Of a stretch of DNA of 64,000 nt, positions 19,309 to 27,379 are shown in pieces; position 1 is the first letter of the stretch; each line of letters starts with the position of its first letter. The position numbers and the translations under genes were made by a program. This DNA is from Alphaproteobacteria bacterium (GTDB taxonomy: Bacteria; Pseudomonadota; Alphaproteobacteria; Micavibrionales; UBA2020). Location of the stretch: positions 1-64,000 of the forward strand of contig JAIOQI010000064.1 of NCBI GenBank assembly GCA_021413445.1, read 5' to 3'. The notes under the pieces are model-generated. The model was not told the origin of the DNA, made no database searches, and saw only the letters and a program-made list of their open reading frames with translations.

Positions 19309-19773
19309 TCAAAGTGGCCTTTCAAAACGGCCCATCAGTTCGGCCTGGCCCACGACATGCCCGTCCATGGCGGACAGCACTTCTTCCCTGCCGGCGCCGG
19401 GTTTGAGTTTCAGACTGGTATCGAGGGCGTAGAGCCTGAAAAAGTAGCGGTGCGGGCCGTAACCCTGCGGCGGGCACGGGCCGCCGTAGCCGATTTTGCG
19501 GAAGCTGTTGCGCCCCTGGACGGCATCGTTTTCCGGGTGGTCGGCGGGGGAAATATGCGCGGGCAGGCCGCGCGCGCTGCCGGGGATATTATACACGACC
19601 CAATGCACCCAGACGCCCGCCGGCGCGTCGGGGTCGTCCAGGATCAGCGCGAAGCTCTGGGTTTTTTCCGGCACGCCTTCCCAGGAAAGGTCGGGTGAAA
19701 TATTTTCTCCCTGACAGGTGTATTTTTCAGGGATTTTGCCTTCAGGGCTGAAGGCGCTGCTTTTTATCCGCAT
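19309..19773 (-). CDS. YbhB/YbcL family (PEBP/Raf-kinase-inhibitor-like) protein
   Basis: I start at ATG 19773, which has a GGGAG site and gives the normal family length (154 residues). The frame is open to 19935, but the extension overlaps the next gene. Motifs: Y-T-C-Q-G-E-N-I-S-P-D-L-S-W, D-D-P-D-A-P-x-G-x-W-V-H-W-V-V-Y-N-I-P, Y-G-G-P-C-P-P-x-G-x-G-P-H-R-Y-F-F-R-L-Y-A-L, all characteristic of the bacterial phosphatidylethanolamine-binding-protein fold. The cytoplasmic role is unclear in most bacteria. It is convergent with the L,D-transpeptidase gene (3 bases between stops). Confidence 0.9.
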   Translation of the reverse strand: MRIKSSAFSPEGKIPEKYTCQGENISPDLSWEGVPEKTQSFALILDDPDAPAGVWVHWVVYNIPGSARGLPAHISPADHPENDAVQGRNSFRKIGYGGPCPPQGYGPHRYFFRLYALDTSLKLKPGAGREEVLSAMDGHVVGQAELMGRFERPL

Positions 19774-19834
19774 GGACGCGCTCCCGACATCATTATTGCC
19801 AGAGACAAAAACGGGAAGAAGATAATGGCGATAT

Positions 19835-20116
19835 TTATTTTGCCTGTTGCTGGCGAAAGATCTGGTCGGATTTTTCGGCGCCGGCTTCTGCGGCTTTGGC
19901 AGCCTTGTCAGCATCTTCGCGGGCCGCTTTGGCATCCGCCGCCGCCTGTGCCGCCGCGCTGGCCGCCGCTGCCGCCGAGTTTTTCGCCGCTTCCGCCATG
20001 GAATGCGTGTCCGTCAGCAGTGCGCGGTCTTCTTTGTTAAGTCCTTGATTCGCGCAGCCCGCCAGGGCCATCAAAACAACGCAGGAAATGCCCAGTAATG
20101 CTTTTTTATTCGCCAT
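19835..20116 (-). CDS. small Ala-rich Lpp/OprI-like lipoprotein
   Basis: ATG 20116 with an AGGA site gives 93 residues; longer starts only add sequence without protein character. Signal peptide ending in the lipobox L-A-G-C, then a short acidic linker and an almost pure Ala/Lys/Asp/Glu helical stretch (A-A-A-A-S-A-A-A-Q-A-A-A-D-A-K-A), an alanine-zipper coiled coil as in outer-membrane lipoproteins Lpp and OprI. The C-terminus is Q-Q-Q-A-K, so a terminal Lys is available for crosslinking to peptidoglycan as in Lpp. That makes the nearby L,D-transpeptidase a candidate partner. An FNR-type box lies about 90 bases upstream. Confidence 0.82.
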   Translation of the reverse strand: MANKKALLGISCVVLMALAGCANQGLNKEDRALLTDTHSMAEAAKNSAAAAASAAAQAAADAKAAREDADKAAKAAEAGAEKSDQIFRQQQAK

Positions 20117-20201
20117 GATCATCAATCCTTTTAATAAATGAATGAAAGCCCGGATTGTTTCCGAACCTGTGTCATTAGACCATAAATCTTCGCCTGCAGG
20201 C

Positions 20202-20215
20202 TTGATAATAGTCAA
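20202..20215. promoter_or_regulatory. FNR-type box upstream of the Lpp-like gene
   Basis: TTGAT-AATA-GTCAA, nine of ten consensus positions, 86-99 bases before the lipoprotein ATG. The third such site within 5 kb of a Crp/Fnr regulator gene. Confidence 0.5.
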
Positions 20216-20227
20216 GAATGGTTTTTT

Positions 20228-20803
20228 CTACCACGGCCGGGAGATGCCCTGCAGTCTGAACAGGAGGTCCCACGCCGTCTGGTCGGCAAACAGGATCGCC
20301 ACGGTTATGAATATGGACAGCTGCCAGTTGAGGCGGAAGGAGCGGAACACGATGCAGCCGGTCACGACGTAAAAGTAGCACTGCACAATCACAAAAATCC
20401 GGTCCATTTCCTCCCGCGGCAGCCAGCCGCAGGCGGCGGCCAGCAGCAACGGCAGGCTGACGCCGAACATGGCCAGCGCGGTCCAGTTGCCGGCTTCCAT
20501 GAACAGCCAGAATTTGCCGAGCCGGTTGAAGGCGCGGGCGAGCAGGGCGACCAGCAGTAGAGAAAATACCAGCGACAGCGCGGCCTGCGCCACGACTGTG
20601 GCCAGGATCTGGCTGTAAGGGTAACCGCTTTCCATCCCCTTGGGCGGGTAAAAATAGGTGAACGGCAGGGTCAGGGGAAATAACGCCGCCGGGATGAGCA
20701 GGGAGCGGAGGGCGGCCCGTTTCGCGCCGGAAAAAGCGTTGATCCCCCGGCCGAAAAGAAACAGCAGGTCAAAAGCGCCCGTCAGTTTTGTTTTGATGCT
20801 CAA
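20228..20803 (-). CDS. multi-pass inner-membrane protein, function unknown
   Basis: 191 residues with about four or five hydrophobic segments: near residues 33-50 (L-L-I-P-A-A-L-F-P-L-T-L-P-F), 68-90, 104-127, 136-154 and 161-178. The loops are short and there are no charged catalytic motifs. The pattern is reminiscent of Yip1-type or other small integral proteins, but I do not recognise a family. The gene is the same strand as the Lpp-like lipoprotein gene but separated from it by a stretch holding an FNR-type box. Confidence 0.65.
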   Translation of the reverse strand: MSIKTKLTGAFDLLFLFGRGINAFSGAKRAALRSLLIPAALFPLTLPFTYFYPPKGMESGYPYSQILATVVAQAALSLVFSLLLVALLARAFNRLGKFWLFMEAGNWTALAMFGVSLPLLLAAACGWLPREEMDRIFVIVQCYFYVVTGCIVFRSFRLNWQLSIFITVAILFADQTAWDLLFRLQGISRPW

Positions 20804-20830
20804 GCCTGAAAACTCCTAAATCTCTCTATC

Positions 20831-20859
20831 ATTGTCACCCTGAGCGAAGCGAAGGATGA
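20831..20859. repeat. REP-like hairpin element, single copy
   Basis: TGTCACCCT and AGGATGACA form a 9-base stem with one mismatch around an 11-base loop containing AGCGAAGCGA. Short intergenic elements of this exact style recur in many bacterial genomes, but no second copy is in the window. Confidence 0.4.
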
Positions 20860-20957
20860 CAACAAAAGGGACGCCAGCAAAATTGTATCTACTTTGAATT
20901 GGTTTATCTACTTGAATTTACTAATTTTATTGGCAGAACCCGCCGGTCGCTTTAGAC

Positions 20958-20986
20958 TTGACATATTTCATAAAACCATCTACTTT
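20958..20986 (+). promoter_or_regulatory. possible sigma-70 promoter of ankyrin genes
   Basis: A perfect TTGACA (20958-20963) is followed after 17 bases by TACTTT (20981-20986, weak -10), 42 bases before the ATG of the first ankyrin gene in an AT-rich stretch. Confidence 0.4.
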
Positions 20987-21027
20987 ATGTCTAATTATAA
21001 CCTTTCGCGACAGGCAGGATAAAACGG

Positions 21028-22362
21028 ATGCGCGCACCCGGACATCAATACACCTCCAAGGAACTTGCCGCCGTTATGCGGGGGGTGGAGCTGTTCCGGG
21101 CCGTCGAAGCCGGAAATCCTGCCGCCGTGCGGGCGTTGCTGGCGCAGGACGCCGCTCTGAATATTTCCATCGGCTCGGGCGGCGATACGGCGCTGCTGCG
21201 GGCGCTCAAAAACAAGAATCCCGAGATTGTGAAAATGCTGCTCGACAAGGGCGCGGACGTCAATGCCAGGGACAATGAGGACACCCCGCTGCTGATCTGG
21301 GCGATGCTATGTGCACAAAATAACGTGCAGATCGTGGAACTGTTCCTCTCACGCGGCGCCGACATCAATGCAAAAGACCGCAACGGCGCAACGCCGCTGA
21401 TGTTTGCGGTCAACTGGGGTTATACGGAGGTGGTGCGCTTGCTGGTGGAAAGGGGCGCCGACCTCAGCCTTAAAAACAAGGCCGGCGAGACCGCGTTGTC
21501 TCTTGCGGAAGAAACCGGGCCGCTCCAGGTCATTGACGGCACGGAGATCGCAAAAATTCTCAGGGCCACGACCCAGCCACGGGAAGGTATAGACTTCACG
21601 GCAAATTACTGGGTTGCCAGCAGCTGGTTCAATCCTGTCGAAAAACAGATCAATGATTTGCTGGCGACGGGCGATCCGCTGGCCGGCATCGTTCATGCGG
21701 GGAACGTGGAGAAAGCGCGGGCGTTTTTCAACGAACTTTTCTGGGCGGATAAAAACCGCAAGCCGCAGTGGGAGCATTTGCAACTCGCCCTGCTGACGGA
21801 GAACAAGCCGATGCTGCGGTTGCTCATCACCTGGGGCGCAAGCTGCACGGCGGAAAATATGGGCGAACTGAAGCAGGTCACGGCGGAGAAATATCCCCAT
21901 TATGCCGCGCTGCTGCGCTCAAGCGGGCTGCGCGTAGCGGAGGCCGCGGCTGTCAATGACGCTTCTGCGCCCGCCCGGCCCAAGGTCGGCGACAAGATGC
22001 CCGACGGCACGGTCTATGCGGGCTTTTCCCCGGACACGCAAAAGCCGATCTATGCCGCCGCCGAAGACGCCTCCCTGACGATGACTTTCAATCAGGCGGC
22101 AGAATATGCCGCTAAACTGGAAGTCCACGGCCACACCGACTGGCGCGTGCCGACCAGGGAGGAGTTGAATGTCCTCTACCAGAACAAGGACAAAGGTTTT
22201 CTGAAGGGCACTTTCAGTGAAGTCAGGGGAGACTGCTGGTACTGGTCATCTACTCAGGACTCAGAGGACTCGAAACACGCTTATTACCAGCGCTTCGATT
22301 ACGGGCAGCAAGGCTCATTCTTTAAGAGTAATCGTTTTTTAATTCGCTGCGTGAGGGGCTGA
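21028..22362 (+). CDS. ankyrin-repeat protein with C-terminal DUF1566-like domain
   Basis: 444 residues, ATG 21028 behind an AGGATAA site, no signal peptide. Residues ~15-175 hold about five ankyrin repeats (G-G-D-T-A-L-L-R-A-L, G-A-D-V-N-A-R-D, G-A-T-P-L-M-F-A-V). A middle region around 225-300 contains F-W-A-D-K-N-R-K-P-Q-W and L-L-T-E-N-K-P-M-L-R-L-L-I-T-W-G-A, shared with the next gene. The C-terminus (about 318-444) is a DUF1566/Lcl-like domain (W-R-V-P-T-R-E-E-L-N, W-Y-W-S-S-T, F-L-I-R-C-V-R-G), often found in surface or secreted bacterial proteins. Ankyrin stacks bind proteins; whether this is a cytoplasmic scaffold or an exported effector is unknown. Only 2 bases separate it from the next gene. 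Confidence 0.85.
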   Translation: MRAPGHQYTSKELAAVMRGVELFRAVEAGNPAAVRALLAQDAALNISIGSGGDTALLRALKNKNPEIVKMLLDKGADVNARDNEDTPLLIWAMLCAQNNVQIVELFLSRGADINAKDRNGATPLMFAVNWGYTEVVRLLVERGADLSLKNKAGETALSLAEETGPLQVIDGTEIAKILRATTQPREGIDFTANYWVASSWFNPVEKQINDLLATGDPLAGIVHAGNVEKARAFFNELFWADKNRKPQWEHLQLALLTENKPMLRLLITWGASCTAENMGELKQVTAEKYPHYAALLRSSGLRVAEAAAVNDASAPARPKVGDKMPDGTVYAGFSPDTQKPIYAAAEDASLTMTFNQAAEYAAKLEVHGHTDWRVPTREELNVLYQNKDKGFLKGTFSEVRGDCWYWSSTQDSEDSKHAYYQRFDYGQQGSFFKSNRFLIRCVRG

Positions 22363-22364
22363 AG

Positions 22365-24815
22365 ATGCGCGGAGGCAGGCATAGTTCAACATTTAATGAT
22401 GCGTCCGGGCTTGACCTGATCTCTGCCGTGAAAAAGGGCGACTTTGCGGCCGTGCAGGCGTTGCTGGAAAAGGGCGCCGACGTCAATCAAAAAGGCGAAT
22501 ACGGCTACACGCCGCTGATCCATGCCTGCGCTTATAAGCATGAGAAGATCGTCCGGCTGCTGCTCGACAGACGCATCGACATCGACGTCAAAAACGACTT
22601 CGGCGACAATGCGCTGCTGAACGCGGCGGACTCCGGCTACACCGATATTGTGAAGTTGCTGCTGGAGAAGGGCGCGGCCCTTAATATTAAGAACAACGAC
22701 GGCGTCAACGCCTTTTACCTGGCGCTCAGAAAAGGCCATCTTGACCTTGCGAAAATGCTGCTCGCCAAGGGCGCTGACATCAGTGTGAAAAGAGAAAACG
22801 GTAAGACCCCCCTGCAGATCGCGGCGGGCAAGGGCGATGCGGAGCTGGTGCAACTGCTGCTGGCCAAGGGCGCTGACGTCAACAAAAAAGGCGAATACGG
22901 CTACACGCCGCTGATCGAAGCCTGCGCTTACAGGCAGATGGAGATCATCCGGCTGCTGCTCGGCAAAAAGGCCGACATCGACGTCAAAAACAATTTCGGC
23001 GGCAACGCGCTACTGAGCGCGGCGGAGTACGGTCATACGGAGATCGTGCAACTGCTGCTGGAAAAGGGCGCGGCCCTTAATATTAAGGACAATGACGGCG
23101 CCAACGCCTTTTACCTGGCGCTCAAAAGCAGCCATACGGATCTTGCGAAACTGCTGATCGAGAAGGGTGCTGACGTCAATGTGAAAAGAGAAAATGGCAA
23201 GACCCCCCTGCAGATCGCGGTGAATAAGGGCGATCTGGAATTGGCGCGGCTGCTGCTGGCCAAGGGCGCCGATGTCAATCAAAAGGGCGAGTACGGCTAC
23301 ACCCCGCTGATCGAGGCCTGCTCTTACAAACAGATGGAGATCATCCGGCTGCTGCTCGACAAAAAGGCCGACATCGACGTCAAAAACAATTTCGGCGGCA
23401 ATGCGCTGCTGAACGCGGCGGAGTACGGTCATACGGAGATCGTGCAACTGCTGCTGGAAAATGGCGCGGTCCTTGACGTCAAGGACCGGGACGGCGCCAA
23501 TGCCTTTTTTCTGGCGCTTAAAAACAATCATCTGCCGCTTGCAAAAATGCTGCTCGCGAAGGGCGCTGACGTCAATGTGAAAAGAGAAAATGGCAAGACC
23601 CCCCTGCAAATTGCGGCGAACAAGGGCGATATGGAGCTGCTGAAATTGTTGCTGGCCAAGGGCGCCGACATCAATCAAAAAGGCGAATACGGCTATACGC
23701 CGCTGGTCGAGGCCTGCTCCCGCCGGCAGGTGGAGATTGCGCGGCTGCTGCTCGACAGGCGCGCCGACATTGACGTGAAAAACAATTTCGGCGGCAATGC
23801 GCTGCTGAACGCGGCAGAGTACGGTCATACGGAGATCGTGCAACTGCTGCTGGAAAAGGGCGCGGCCCTTGACGTCAAGGACAACGACGGCAATACCGCG
23901 CTGCTGCTGGCGCTGAAAAACAATCACCCTGCCGGCGCAAAAATGCTGATTGAGAAGGGCGCGGCCCTTGACGTCAAGAACGGGGATGGGAATACCGCGC
24001 TGTTCCTGGCGCTGAAAACCCGTGACCATGCCAGCGTGAAAATGCTGATCGGGAAGGGCGCTGACGTCAATGTGAAAAACAAGGAGGGTTACACTCTCCT
24101 GCAGATGGCGTCAATCTGGAGCCATACGGAGGTGATGCGCCTGATGCTTGATAAGGGCGCCGACATCAATCAAAAAGGCAATGGCGGCAATACAGCGCTG
24201 ATCCAGGCGTGCAGCGGCGGCAATGCCGAGATGGCGCGCCTGCTGCTGGAGCGCGGCGCGGATCTGGGCATCAAAAACAAGGCCGGCGAAACCGCCTTGA
24301 CCGAGGCGGTATCCCGGGGTCGCACAGACATCGCACAAATTTTGACAGAGGTTATTGAGCAGCGCGAGATGGAGGCGCAGAAGCGCACCAAGGCCGAATA
24401 CTGCATCGCCAAGCACCTGGAGTCCCTGCGGGGGATCATGAATCCTACAGACCTTGCTGTCAATTCAGGCGACGTCAGGAAAGTGCGGGCGTTTTTTGAC
24501 CTGCATTTCTGGGGCAATGCCAGCATAAAACCGGACTGGAAGCAGGTGCAACTCGCCCTGTTGACCGAGAACAAGCCGGTGCTGCGCTTTCTCATCACCT
24601 GGGGCGCGGCCTGCACGGCGGAAAACCTCGACGAACTGAAGAAAATAACGCTGGATCAATATCCCCGCTATGTCGCGTTGCTGCACCGCTGCGGCATGGA
24701 TATTCCTGCGGCGGAAAAAAAGATTGCGCAGGGTTTTAATTCCGGCGCGGCGGCAGCGGTCAAATCCCCGCCGCAGCGCCCGATCCCGCCGCCGTCTATT
24801 ACTTTAGGGTGGTAG
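22365..24815 (+). CDS. large ankyrin-repeat protein with internally amplified repeats
   Basis: 816 residues, co-transcribed with the preceding ankyrin gene. From residue ~10 to ~660 it is a continuous stack of about 19-20 ankyrin repeats of 33 residues with the usual G-A-D-V-N-x-K, T-P-L-x-x-A and L-L-L-x-K signatures. Blocks of four repeats (132 residues) recur almost identically, reflecting a 396-bp DNA tandem repeat. The C-terminal ~120 residues repeat the F-W-x-x-x-x-x-K-P and L-L-T-E-N-K-P-V-L-R-F-L-I-T-W-G-A-A-C-T-A-E-N domain of the upstream protein, followed by a Pro-rich tail. There is no membrane segment or signal peptide. The likely role is protein-protein binding; copy number of the repeat probably varies among strains. 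Confidence 0.85.
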   Translation: MRGGRHSSTFNDASGLDLISAVKKGDFAAVQALLEKGADVNQKGEYGYTPLIHACAYKHEKIVRLLLDRRIDIDVKNDFGDNALLNAADSGYTDIVKLLLEKGAALNIKNNDGVNAFYLALRKGHLDLAKMLLAKGADISVKRENGKTPLQIAAGKGDAELVQLLLAKGADVNKKGEYGYTPLIEACAYRQMEIIRLLLGKKADIDVKNNFGGNALLSAAEYGHTEIVQLLLEKGAALNIKDNDGANAFYLALKSSHTDLAKLLIEKGADVNVKRENGKTPLQIAVNKGDLELARLLLAKGADVNQKGEYGYTPLIEACSYKQMEIIRLLLDKKADIDVKNNFGGNALLNAAEYGHTEIVQLLLENGAVLDVKDRDGANAFFLALKNNHLPLAKMLLAKGADVNVKRENGKTPLQIAANKGDMELLKLLLAKGADINQKGEYGYTPLVEACSRRQVEIARLLLDRRADIDVKNNFGGNALLNAAEYGHTEIVQLLLEKGAALDVKDNDGNTALLLALKNNHPAGAKMLIEKGAALDVKNGDGNTALFLALKTRDHASVKMLIGKGADVNVKNKEGYTLLQMASIWSHTEVMRLMLDKGADINQKGNGGNTALIQACSGGNAEMARLLLERGADLGIKNKAGETALTEAVSRGRTDIAQILTEVIEQREMEAQKRTKAEYCIAKHLESLRGIMNPTDLAVNSGDVRKVRAFFDLHFWGNASIKPDWKQVQLALLTENKPVLRFLITWGAACTAENLDELKKITLDQYPRYVALLHRCGMDIPAAEKKIAQGFNSGAAAAVKSPPQRPIPPPSITLGW
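22494..24077 (+). repeat. four tandem 396-bp units coding for ankyrin quartets
   Basis: The anchor GGCGAATACGGCTA, coding G-E-Y-G-Y, starts at 22494, 22890, 23286 (one base changed) and 23682: exact spacing of 396 bp, or four 33-residue ankyrin repeats. The fourth unit diverges in its last part, where an extra ankyrin repeat is inserted. Confidence 0.9.
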
Positions 24816-24818
24816 CCC

Positions 24819-26138
24819 TCAAAGCGCCGCCAGCGCCTCGTCCAGTTTAGCCAGCAGCAGGTCGGCGTTGTCTTTGGAAAAAGTCAGCGGCGGGCGGATT
24901 TTCAGGATGTTCGAGGAAATCCCGGCGGAGCTGATGAGCACGCGCTTTTCACGTAAGGAGTTAACGACGCGTTCGGTCTCGGCGGTGGCGGGCTCCAGCG
25001 TCTTGCGGTCGCGGACGAGTTCGGCGGCGATATACAGCCCCGCGCCGCGCACGTCGCCGATGAGGGGATGCTTGATCGCCAGTTTTTTCAGCCCCTGGCG
25101 CAGATGATGGCCGACCGCTGACACGTTTTCCATCAGCTGTTCGCGCTCAATGACTTCCAGCACGGCCAGGCCGACCGCCGCCGCTACCGGCGTGCCGCCG
25201 AAGGTGTTGAAATAGCGCGACTGGCTGCTGAAGCCTTTGACGATTTCAGGTTTTATCGCCAGCCCGGCCATCGGATACCCCGCGCCCATCGGCTTGCCCA
25301 TGGTGGCGATGTCCGGCACCAGCCCGTGGCGCTCGAAGCCCCACATCTGTTCGCCGGTGCGCCCGAAACCGGCCTGCACCTCGTCGGCGATGAACAGGCC
25401 GCCGGCCTTGCGTATAACTTCCGCGGCCTGCGTTAGAAATCCCGGCGGGTCGGCAAAGACGCCGTCGCTGGCGAAAATGGTATCGACGATCAGCGCGGCG
25501 GGCCTGATGCCGTGCGCCTGCATATCCTGAATGGCGCGCTGGACATGGGCGGCAAAGACGGCGCCGACATCCTGCCCCTGAGCGCGATAGGCATCCGGCG
25601 CGGGGATGAGGCGCACATGCGGCGCGTTTTTGGCGAAGCCGCCGAGAGAGGGGGAAATCTCGGCCGCCACCTTCGTGCCGCCGTGATAGGCAAGCTCGGT
25701 CGCGATGAAGCCGGTGCCGCCGGTATAAACCTCGGCGAAGCGGCAGGCGAGGTCGTTGGCTTCGCTGCCGCTGCAGGTGAACATCACATGACCCAGCTCG
25801 GCGGGGAATGTCGCGAGCAGCTTTTCGGCGTAGTCGAGCACGGCTTCGTGCATATAGCGCGTGTGCACGTTGAGGGTCGATGCCTGCTTCGCCAGCGCGG
25901 CAATCACGTGCGGGTGGCAATGGCCGACGCAGGGCACGTTGTTGTAGGCGTCAAGGTAGGTCTTGCCCCCGGCGTCATAGAGCCAGACCCCTTCGCCGCG
26001 CACGATATGCAGCGGGTGCTGGTACGACAAGCGATAGGCCGGGCCCAGCAGGCGCTCGCGGCGGGCGATGATTTCTTTTTCCTTCGGCGTCAGGTCGGCT
26101 TTTCCGGCTTCGAAAAAATTCACGTTCGGCATCGCCAT
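24819..26138 (-). CDS. class III PLP-dependent aminotransferase / phospholyase-like enzyme
   Basis: 439 residues, full length for class III aminotransferases. PLP-binding features: C-S-G-S-E-A-N-D-L-A near residue 122, a cofactor-ring Asp in F-I-A-D-E-V-Q-A-G-F-G-R-T-G (about 250), and the Schiff-base lysine in M-G-K-P-M-G-A-G-Y (about 286). The sequence style (Y-N-N-V-P-C-V-G-H-C-H-P, N-V-H-T-R-Y) is that of the AGXT2-like group, which includes ethanolamine-phosphate and phosphohydroxylysine phospho-lyases. The next gene upstream is a kinase of the hydroxylysine-kinase/APH type, so the pair may phosphorylate an amino alcohol and then eliminate phosphate. Substrate is inferred, not shown. Confidence 0.88.
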   Translation of the reverse strand: MAMPNVNFFEAGKADLTPKEKEIIARRERLLGPAYRLSYQHPLHIVRGEGVWLYDAGGKTYLDAYNNVPCVGHCHPHVIAALAKQASTLNVHTRYMHEAVLDYAEKLLATFPAELGHVMFTCSGSEANDLACRFAEVYTGGTGFIATELAYHGGTKVAAEISPSLGGFAKNAPHVRLIPAPDAYRAQGQDVGAVFAAHVQRAIQDMQAHGIRPAALIVDTIFASDGVFADPPGFLTQAAEVIRKAGGLFIADEVQAGFGRTGEQMWGFERHGLVPDIATMGKPMGAGYPMAGLAIKPEIVKGFSSQSRYFNTFGGTPVAAAVGLAVLEVIEREQLMENVSAVGHHLRQGLKKLAIKHPLIGDVRGAGLYIAAELVRDRKTLEPATAETERVVNSLREKRVLISSAGISSNILKIRPPLTFSKDNADLLLAKLDEALAAL

Positions 26139-26144
26139 GTCCGG

Positions 26145-27206
26145 TTACTCCATGCCGCAGGCGCGGGCGAAGATGTGCCGCGCCTTTTCGTGCGGCAGGA
26201 CGGCCAGACGCTCCAGCGCCCGCCACTTCTGCGCGTCGTTGCTCATGATGTATTCGGCGTTCTCCGGGTACAGCGCGGCGCGCCAGCCGTTGATGGCCAC
26301 GCCCATCGCCAGGCGGGCGGCGATCAGGTCGAACAGGATATTGATTTCCACCGGCTCCAGCGGCGACACCTTGTGGTAAGCGCCCGTCATCTCGGCGGCG
26401 AAGTCGAGCGGCTGCGGGGAATTGTCGGTGATGTGATACGAGCAGGCGATGGCGAGATCGTTGATCAGCGGCGTATGGACGCAGTCGCCGAAATCGATGA
26501 CGCCGGCCAGGCTGTCATGGTCGGTGGAATAAACCAGGATATTGTCGGGATGAAAATCGCCATGGATGACCTGCGCGCGCAGGCCGGGCAGGACAGGCAG
26601 CGCGTTGTTCTCGAAACCGTTGAGAAAGCGCGTTACCAGCGCGCGTTTGCCGGCATCGGGGATGTGGACCAGCAGTTGCTGCACCCGGCTGGCGTGCTTG
26701 ACGTCCCACAGCAGTTCGTGGCCGGCGGCGGGGTGGAAAAAACCGCGCAGCGCCAGGCCCAGATGCGCCAGGGCTTCCCCCATATTGCGCCGCTGGGCGG
26801 AAGTCCTTTTCACATTCTGGAGAGGAACGCCCTGCATATAAGAGAGTAGGCGGACGGTTTGCGGCGCGCCGTTTCCCAGCGCGATCAGCGGCTCCAGCTC
26901 GCCCGACAGGGCCGGGAAAACACGCGGCACCGGGAATGCCGGGTTGACGGCGGCGATATGCAGCAGCGCCTGTGTTTGCAGGTTGGTCACCTGACGGTCT
27001 TCGGCCGGGTTGGCGATCTTCATCACATATTCCCGACCGTCATCGGCCTTGAGGTGGAAGTTCTGATCCCGTTCGCTGTCGAGGGGGGAAACCGAGACGG
27101 CGGCGACGCCGAAATGCTCCCGCGCCAGGCGTTGCGCTTCCGCCGTGGATATCGGCACGGCCTTTGTCGTCATGACTTCGGTGATACTCTTGTGTTTATT
27201 GGCCAG
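26145..27206 (-). CDS. APH-type phosphotransferase (hydroxylysine-kinase/homoserine-kinase-like)
   Basis: I prefer ATG 27206 (353 residues) with a GAGGA site over the in-frame GTG at 27227. It has the aminoglycoside-phosphotransferase/choline-kinase fold: N-lobe with Y-V-M-K-I-A-N (ATP-binding Lys), catalytic loop H-G-D-F-H-P-D-N-I-L-V near residue 205 and the Mg-binding V-I-D-F-G-D near 228. Kinases of this group adjacent to an AGXT2-like phospho-lyase act on small amino alcohols such as hydroxylysine or ethanolamine. The lyase start follows this stop by 6 bases, indicating an operon. Confidence 0.85.
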   Translation of the reverse strand: MANKHKSITEVMTTKAVPISTAEAQRLAREHFGVAAVSVSPLDSERDQNFHLKADDGREYVMKIANPAEDRQVTNLQTQALLHIAAVNPAFPVPRVFPALSGELEPLIALGNGAPQTVRLLSYMQGVPLQNVKRTSAQRRNMGEALAHLGLALRGFFHPAAGHELLWDVKHASRVQQLLVHIPDAGKRALVTRFLNGFENNALPVLPGLRAQVIHGDFHPDNILVYSTDHDSLAGVIDFGDCVHTPLINDLAIACSYHITDNSPQPLDFAAEMTGAYHKVSPLEPVEINILFDLIAARLAMGVAINGWRAALYPENAEYIMSNDAQKWRALERLAVLPHEKARHIFARACGME

Positions 27207-27379
27207 CATGCATTCCTCACAGCGCACAAAAGGATATAGCAGAGCGTTTTCCCGAGGGCAAGTTTTACAGATTTATGGCTTGGGAGAAATGCGGGAGTTA
27301 TTTTGTTTACGTAATCTCGAGTAGCAAAAAAAAAGAAAACCTGCTAGCCTCAACTTCGTAAAAACATGAGAGGGAAAAC

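Noticed and set aside
25512-26849. A 445-codon plus-strand frame
   Set aside because: It covers the aminotransferase and kinase genes in antisense; both of these have catalytic motifs.
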